Of a DNA stretch of 56,947 nucleotides, positions 52,172-56,947 are shown one piece after another (within the stretch, counting starts at the first letter, position 1; every line of letters begins with the position of its first letter). This DNA is from Flavobacterium bizetiae (GTDB lineage: Bacteria; Bacteroidota; Bacteroidia; Flavobacteriales; Flavobacteriaceae): contig NZ_CADCSU010000095.1 of the NCBI RefSeq assembly GCF_902804475.1, positions 1 through 56,947 on the forward strand. The letters are read 5' to 3'. A program made the translations under genes and the position numbers. A model generated the notes under the pieces. That model was not told the origin of the DNA, did no database searches, and saw only the letters and a list, made by a program, of their open reading frames with translations.

Positions 52172-53449
52172 TTAAAACTTATGTTCTTCTTTGCTAATTA
52201 CTAAAAATGCAAATAAAGAAATACATGCCGCAATGGTTAAATACAAACCTACATAGCTCACACTATAAGTAGAAGCCAGCCAAATTGCGATCATTGGCGC
52301 GAATGCTGCTCCAAGAATTCCTGCCATATTAAAAGTTAAGGATGCTCCGGAATAACGAACGTTTGTTGGAAACAACTCTGATAAAAAAGTTCCTAAAGGT
52401 CCATAAGTGAATCCCATTAAAGCCATTCCGATACAAGCAAAAATGGTTACCAGAACAATGTTTCCTGAACTTAAAAAATAAGAAAAGAAAAATCCAAAAA
52501 TTGCAATAGCCACTGTAGCTATAATAAGCATTTTACGGCGGCCAATTTTATCAGCCACTACAGCAGAAACCGGAATAAAAATAGCAAAAAACAATACCGA
52601 AAATAATTGTATTAATAGTCCGTCTCGTTTCACAATTCCTAAATCTGAAGTCGCCCAGCTCAACGTAAAAACGGTCATTAAATAAAAAACCAAGAAAGTT
52701 GTAATGGCTGCAAACGTTCCGAAAATAAGTTGGTTTTTATATGATTTTACCAATTCTAAAAAAGGAACTTTCACTTCTTCCTGTTCTTTTTTAGAATTTT
52801 CGAAAGAAGGGGTTTCAGTAATTTTTGTTCGAATATAAAATCCAACAATTACCAAAAGTGAACTCGCAATAAAAGGAATTCTCCATCCATAATCCATAAA
52901 AGCTTCGTTGCTCATAGAATCGGTTAATAATAAAAAAGTTCCACCTGAAAGTAACAATCCTATTGGAGCTCCCAATTGCGGAAACATTCCGTACCAGGCA
53001 CGTTTGTTTGGCGGTGCGTTTTCTATAGCTAGTAAAACAGCTCCTCCCCACTCGCCTCCTAAACCTACGCCCTGCCCAAAGCGACACAACATCAACAATA
53101 ACGGCGCGGCCACACCAATACTGGCATAACTTGGTAAAAACCCAATAGTAACGGTAGAAATACCCATCGTTAATAAAGCGGCTACTAAAGTAAATTTACG
53201 TCCAATTTTATCTCCATAATGTCCAAAAAAAGCAGAACCTAGAGGACGAGATAAAAAAGCTATTGAAAAAGTAGCCAAAGATTCTAAAGTCGCTATAGTC
53301 GAATTAGAACCGGGAAAAAATAATTGCGGAAAAACCAATACTGCCGCATTAGCATAAATATAAAAGTCAAAAAATTCAATTGTAGTTCCTATTAAGGAGC
53401 CAAAAAGAACATGTTTTAAGGAGTTCTTTTTTTTCAGGTTATTTTCCAT
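52172..53449 (-). CDS. MFS transporter, metabolite:H+ symporter (MHS/ProP-ShiA-like) family
   Basis: A 425-residue inner-membrane transporter with 12 predicted segments. Features of the MHS group: GSLIGTTIEFFDFYIYANAA at the N-terminus, FLSRPLGSAFFGHYGDKIGR in the 2-3 loop region, GQGVGLGGEWGGAVLLAIE in helix 4-5 region, GTFLSELFPTNVRYSGASL near helix 10-11. Members import small acids, betaine, proline or shikimate; the substrate here is not predictable. It is a single gene with its own terminator and a -7 box upstream. Confidence 0.92.
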   Translation of the reverse strand: MENNLKKKNSLKHVLFGSLIGTTIEFFDFYIYANAAVLVFPQLFFPGSNSTIATLESLATFSIAFLSRPLGSAFFGHYGDKIGRKFTLVAALLTMGISTVTIGFLPSYASIGVAAPLLLMLCRFGQGVGLGGEWGGAVLLAIENAPPNKRAWYGMFPQLGAPIGLLLSGGTFLLLTDSMSNEAFMDYGWRIPFIASSLLVIVGFYIRTKITETPSFENSKKEQEEVKVPFLELVKSYKNQLIFGTFAAITTFLVFYLMTVFTLSWATSDLGIVKRDGLLIQLFSVLFFAIFIPVSAVVADKIGRRKMLIIATVAIAIFGFFFSYFLSSGNIVLVTIFACIGMALMGFTYGPLGTFLSELFPTNVRYSGASLTFNMAGILGAAFAPMIAIWLASTYSVSYVGLYLTIAACISLFAFLVISKEEHKF

Positions 53450-53478
53450 GTAAAATAGATATATCTTTTTTTTGATTA

Positions 53479-53486
53479 CAAAAATA
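53479..53486 (-). promoter_or_regulatory. -7 box for the MHS transporter gene
   Basis: TATTTTTG on the minus strand, 29 bases before the ATG. The -33 element is not clear. Confidence 0.4.
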
Positions 53487-53720
53487 TAGTTTCGCTATTA
53501 ATATTTTACATTTACAAGCATTAGTTTCAAAACAACACTGTATTTTTAACAAATTTGATGTATTTTACATTTTAAAAAACATTCCGTCAGCCAAAATTAA
53601 AAACCTGATTACGGGAACTTTAAAATAAAATTTAAAAATCAAATCATAAGCAATAGTTAAAACCGTTTTTAACTGCATATTTTCATTAAATTTACAGCTG
53701 TCAAAAATAAATATAAAATT

Positions 53721-55310
53721 ATGCCTACCGACTGTATCAGCTACCAAACTTCAGGATATTTCTCTAAATTGATGCAAGATTATTTAGATCAAAAACCAGA
53801 ATTAAAACCGCTGTACAACCATTTTCCTACTTTAGAAAATTTCGAAAAACAAATTGCAGAGAAAGCGGCAAATTTTGATAACAACAACCGAATTCCGCTG
53901 GTTGAGACTTTAAAAAAACAATATCAGAATATCGAAATCTCTGATTTAACGAAACAAAATATTGAACTTTTAGGGCTTCAAAACACTTATACCATTACAA
54001 CCGGTCATCAATTAAATCTATTTAGCGGTCCGTTATACTTTTTATATAAAATCATCTCGACGATTAATCTTACGAAGGAATTAAAATTAAAGTATCCAAC
54101 GAATAATTTTGTTCCAATTTATTGGATGGCAACCGAAGATCATGATTTTGAAGAGATCAACTATTTTAATTTTAAAGGAAAAAAATTCAGATGGAACAAA
54201 GAAAGTACTGGCCCGGTTGGCAGACTTTCTACAGAAGGTTTAGCTGAATTTTTTGAAATCTATTCAAAAGAATTAGGATCAAGCACCAATGCCAATGTTC
54301 TGAAAAAACTTTTTGAAGAGGCTTATTTAAAACACGAAAACTTAGCCGATGCTACCCGTTTTCTAGCCAATAGTTTATTTTCTGCTTATGGTTTGGTAAT
54401 TTTAGATGCTGATGATGCGAATTTAAAACAAGCGTTTATTCCGTATATCAAAGAAGAATTATTAGAGCAAACTTCGTTTAAGGCGGTTCAGGAAACTATC
54501 GATCAGCTAAAAGACTATACCGTTCAGGTGAATCCTCGGGAAATAAATTTATTTTATATCGAAGATGATTTACGCGAACGAATTATTTTCGAGAATGATA
54601 AATACTTTGTCAACAATACTAAAATCTCATTTTCTAAAGATGAAATCTTAGTGTTACTAGAAAGTAATCCGGAGAAATTCAGTCCAAATGTGATCATGCG
54701 CCCGTTGTATCAGGAAATTATTTTACCTAATTTATGCTACATTGGCGGAGGCGGAGAAATTGCGTATTGGTTAGAATTAAAATCTTTTTTCGAAGCTGTA
54801 AATATTAATTTTCCAATGCTTTTGGTTCGTAACTCAGTACTTTTATCTACTGAAAAACAAGCCCAAAAAGCAGACAAATTAAACCTTACATGGGCGGATT
54901 TATTTACAAAACCAGCCGAATTAATCAATACCATTACACACAAATTATCTGCTTTCCCTATTGATTTAACACCTCAAAAAGAAGCATTAGAAAAACAATT
55001 TGAATATCTTTATGAACTTGCAGAGCAAACCGATAAATCATTTACCGGAGCTGTAAAAGCACAGGAAGTAAAACAAAAGAAAGGCTTAGACAATCTTGAA
55101 AAAAGATTATTAAAAGCACAAAAACGAAAATTAGACAATGAACTGCAGCGTGTTGCAGATTTGCAATTCGAATTGTTCCCGAATCAGAGTTTACAGGAAC
55201 GTCATACCAATTTTTCAGAATTTTATCTGGAAAAAGGCGAACAACTAGTGCCTCTTTTGCTGCAAAAACTGAAACCTTTAGAAATGAATTTTAACATTAT
55301 AACAATATAA
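53721..55310 (+). CDS. bshC: bacillithiol biosynthesis cysteine-adding enzyme BshC
   Basis: Last step of bacillithiol synthesis: adds cysteine to glucosaminyl-malate. The 529-residue length is typical. Motifs of the family: YQTSGYFSKLMQDYL near the start, TITTGHQLNLFSGPLYFLYK (about 93-112), YWMATEDHDFEEINYF with nucleotidyl-transferase-like HxxH-type residues, FLANSLFSAYGLVILDADD, and CYIGGGGEIAYWLELK. A C-terminal coiled coil (about 430-480) contains KRLLKAQKRKLDNELQRV. It is cytoplasmic. bshA and bshB are not in this window; Bacteroidota usually carry them elsewhere. It is a single gene with a palindromic repeat after its stop. Confidence 0.95.
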   Translation: MPTDCISYQTSGYFSKLMQDYLDQKPELKPLYNHFPTLENFEKQIAEKAANFDNNNRIPLVETLKKQYQNIEISDLTKQNIELLGLQNTYTITTGHQLNLFSGPLYFLYKIISTINLTKELKLKYPTNNFVPIYWMATEDHDFEEINYFNFKGKKFRWNKESTGPVGRLSTEGLAEFFEIYSKELGSSTNANVLKKLFEEAYLKHENLADATRFLANSLFSAYGLVILDADDANLKQAFIPYIKEELLEQTSFKAVQETIDQLKDYTVQVNPREINLFYIEDDLRERIIFENDKYFVNNTKISFSKDEILVLLESNPEKFSPNVIMRPLYQEIILPNLCYIGGGGEIAYWLELKSFFEAVNINFPMLLVRNSVLLSTEKQAQKADKLNLTWADLFTKPAELINTITHKLSAFPIDLTPQKEALEKQFEYLYELAEQTDKSFTGAVKAQEVKQKKGLDNLEKRLLKAQKRKLDNELQRVADLQFELFPNQSLQERHTNFSEFYLEKGEQLVPLLLQKLKPLEMNFNIITI

Positions 55311-55317
55311 AAAGCAA

Positions 55318-55364
55318 GCTGCGAATTCACGAATTAATCAAATAAAAATTCTTGAATTCGTGGC
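55318..55364. repeat. palindromic repeat of the GAATTCACGAATT type
   Basis: GCTGCGAATTCACGAATTAA and TTCTTGAATTCGTGGC form an imperfect inverted repeat just after bshC. Related to 31944-31994 and 37987-38055. Confidence 0.55.
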
Positions 55365-55482
55365 TGAAAAATAATAAAGTAATAATTACTGAGAGCCAAA
55401 TAACCACCTATCTTCTCAAAATTATTATTTCAAACCAAATAGCGATTTAAAAATTATTAACTAACCAATTTACCCAAAACCA

Positions 55483-56754
55483 ATGGTAAAAGAACGCTTA
55501 ATTTCGCTAGATGTCTTTCGCGGACTCACTATTTTATTAATGACAATCGTAAACAATCCAGGAGACTGGGGCAATGTTTACCCGCCATTATTACACGCCG
55601 AATGGCACGGCTGCACACCAACCGATTTAGTATTTCCGTTTTTTATTTTTATAATGGGAGTTGCCGTTCCGCTGGCAATGCCGGACAAATTTTACGACGG
55701 CACCACATTCAACAAAATATTAGTTCGTTCTTTGCGAATGCTTTGTTTGGGTATTTTCTTCAACTTTTTTGGAAAAATCCAGTTATTTGGGTTTGAAGGC
55801 ATTCCGCTTCTTATTGGCCGACTGGCTATTACCATTGCAGTAGGTTATGCCTTAATGGGCACTTTCAGCTCAAAAGTCAAAAATATTCTTGCCTTTTCAA
55901 TTCTGTTTATTTATCTATTTCTGGCGTATAGTGGTATCGAAGCGTATCATGACGTGAGACTTCCGGGCGTTTTACAACGAATTGCCATTGTATACTTTGT
56001 AGTTTCGCTTTTGTATTTAAAAACATCTCAGAGAACACAAATCATAACCGGAATTGTTTTGCTTTTAGGCTATTGGGCAGTTATGACTTTAATTCCTGTT
56101 CCCGGAATTGGCGAAGCTAATCTTGATAAAGGAACCAATCTAGCTTCATGGCTTGACAGCGTTTTACTAAAAGGACATATGTACCGCGGCACCGTAACCT
56201 GGGATCCGGAAGGAATTTTAAGCACCATTCCGTCAATCGTAAACGGAATCATTGGTTTGCTTATCGGGCAACTTTTGCAAGCAGATACCATCAAGATTCA
56301 AAAAGCACAAAAAATGGGTATTATCGGTACGATATTGATCTTTTTTGGCTTAATCTGGGATATTATTTTTCCAATAAACAAATCCCTTTGGACCAGTAGT
56401 TACGTCTTGTACACAACAGGATTGGCAACCGTTTTTCTTACTATTTTATATTACACCATTGATATCGCCAATTACAAAAAAGGCTTTAAACCGTTCCTGA
56501 TTTGGGGAGTAAATCCAATGATTGTTTTCTTTACCTCGCAGATCATTCCGCAGGCTTTAGTCATGATTCAATTTAAAAACCCACATAATCCCGAAGAACA
56601 AATCAATCTTTTAAGTTATTTATATACTTTCGGGATTGCTCCATTTTTCAACAATCCAATGACCGCTTCTTTGGCCGGAGCATTGGTATATGTTGGTATA
56701 TGGACGTTTATTTTGTGGATATTCTACAAAAACAAATTGATATTCAAGGTTTAA
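55483..56754 (+). CDS. NagX-like heparan-alpha-glucosaminide N-acetyltransferase family membrane protein (DUF5009)
   Basis: A 423-residue integral membrane protein with about 10-11 hydrophobic helices. The start KERLISLDVFRGLTILLM and NNPGDWGNVYPPLLHAEWHG followed by CTPTDLVFPFFIFIMG are the hallmarks of this acyltransferase family, and WGVNPMIVFFTSQ is near the end. Human HGSNAT moves acetyl groups from cytoplasmic acetyl-CoA across a membrane onto glucosamine; bacterial members are thought to acetylate amino sugars or glycans. In this window it has no obvious sugar-related neighbours except bshC upstream. Start at 55483 is the first Met of the conserved N-terminus. Confidence 0.9.
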   Translation: MVKERLISLDVFRGLTILLMTIVNNPGDWGNVYPPLLHAEWHGCTPTDLVFPFFIFIMGVAVPLAMPDKFYDGTTFNKILVRSLRMLCLGIFFNFFGKIQLFGFEGIPLLIGRLAITIAVGYALMGTFSSKVKNILAFSILFIYLFLAYSGIEAYHDVRLPGVLQRIAIVYFVVSLLYLKTSQRTQIITGIVLLLGYWAVMTLIPVPGIGEANLDKGTNLASWLDSVLLKGHMYRGTVTWDPEGILSTIPSIVNGIIGLLIGQLLQADTIKIQKAQKMGIIGTILIFFGLIWDIIFPINKSLWTSSYVLYTTGLATVFLTILYYTIDIANYKKGFKPFLIWGVNPMIVFFTSQIIPQALVMIQFKNPHNPEEQINLLSYLYTFGIAPFFNNPMTASLAGALVYVGIWTFILWIFYKNKLIFKV

Positions 56755-56761
56755 AGTTTTT

Positions 56762-56858
56762 ACCATATAAGTTATATAAGTTCATTTTAGAAATACGTTA
56801 TACTTTACGGAGATATTCTGCACGTGGTATTTAAATGAACTTATATCACTTATATGGT
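56762..56858. repeat. 97-bp inverted repeat ACCATATAAGTTATATAAG
   Basis: Arms ACCATATAAGTTATATAAG-TTCATTT and AAATGAACTTATAT-ACTTATATGGT are complementary over about 32 bases with a few mismatches. The middle of about 35 bases includes CACGTG. It lies downstream of the NagX-like gene and may act as a terminator or be a mobile repeat. Confidence 0.65.
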
Positions 56859-56947
56859 TTCTTTTTTTACTTAAAAAATCATTAAAACATTTTTTAATTA
56901 CGAATTAATTAAAAACAATTAAAAAAAAAAGTAAACTTTTTAAAAAA

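Overview
The window comes from a flavobacterium (Bacteroidota), most likely Flavobacterium or a close relative. The evidence is the AT-rich sequence, promoters of the TTG / TAnnTTTG type, SusC/SusD pairs, type IX secretion (T9SS) C-terminal signals of both the A and B kinds, an RprXY-like two-component system, bacillithiol synthesis (BshC), and lipoproteins with acidic residues after the lipid cysteine. All calls are made by reading the sequence; no database was searched.

Layout. 1-4.5 kb: tandem tRNA-Glu genes, proS, a low-complexity Gly/Tyr/Trp/Arg/Asn lipoprotein and a FadL-type outer-membrane protein. 4.5-7.5 kb: rimO, a small secreted protein and a lipoprotein amidase, probably one operon. 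7.9-9.0 kb: an OmpL-like beta-barrel porin. 9.6-37.3 kb: a large beta-mannan/galactoglucomannan utilisation region. 37.5-43.3 kb: cell-wall enzymes (NlpC/P60, L,D-transpeptidase), a DUF1573 protein, a histidine kinase/response regulator pair and a metallo-hydrolase. 43.3-49.7 kb: a radical SAM protein divergent from a giant T9SS type B surface protein. 49.7-52.1 kb: an ArsR (SdpR-like) / SdpI / hydrolase operon. 52-56.9 kb: an MHS-type transporter, bshC and a NagX-like membrane acyltransferase.

How the mannan region works (inferred from families). Minus strand: SusC and SusD, two surface glycan-binding lipoproteins that share a C-terminal module (one also has a fasciclin domain), then GH27 alpha-galactosidase and GH5 in a separate unit. 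Plus strand, divergent across an AraC-type regulator: GH26 mannanase, GPH-type sugar symporter, GH130 mannosylglucose phosphorylase, mannobiose 2-epimerase, a second GH26 and a GH5_7-like mannanase. Further on: GH3 beta-glucosidase and two acetylesterases (SASA-type and CE2-type). Together they predict deacetylation, debranching, chain cleavage, import of mannobiose, epimerisation to mannosyl-glucose and phosphorolysis to mannose-1-phosphate plus glucose.

The least explained content is intergenic. The window carries several families of structured repeats. Three copies of a ~100-bp near-perfect inverted repeat each lie 31-42 bp from the 5' side of a second structured element, which resembles the Flavo-1 RNA motif as I remember it, and the stems show compensatory changes between copies. 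A DUF308 membrane-protein gene is bracketed by inverted composite repeats with the same module order on both sides. These are my main candidates for something undescribed.
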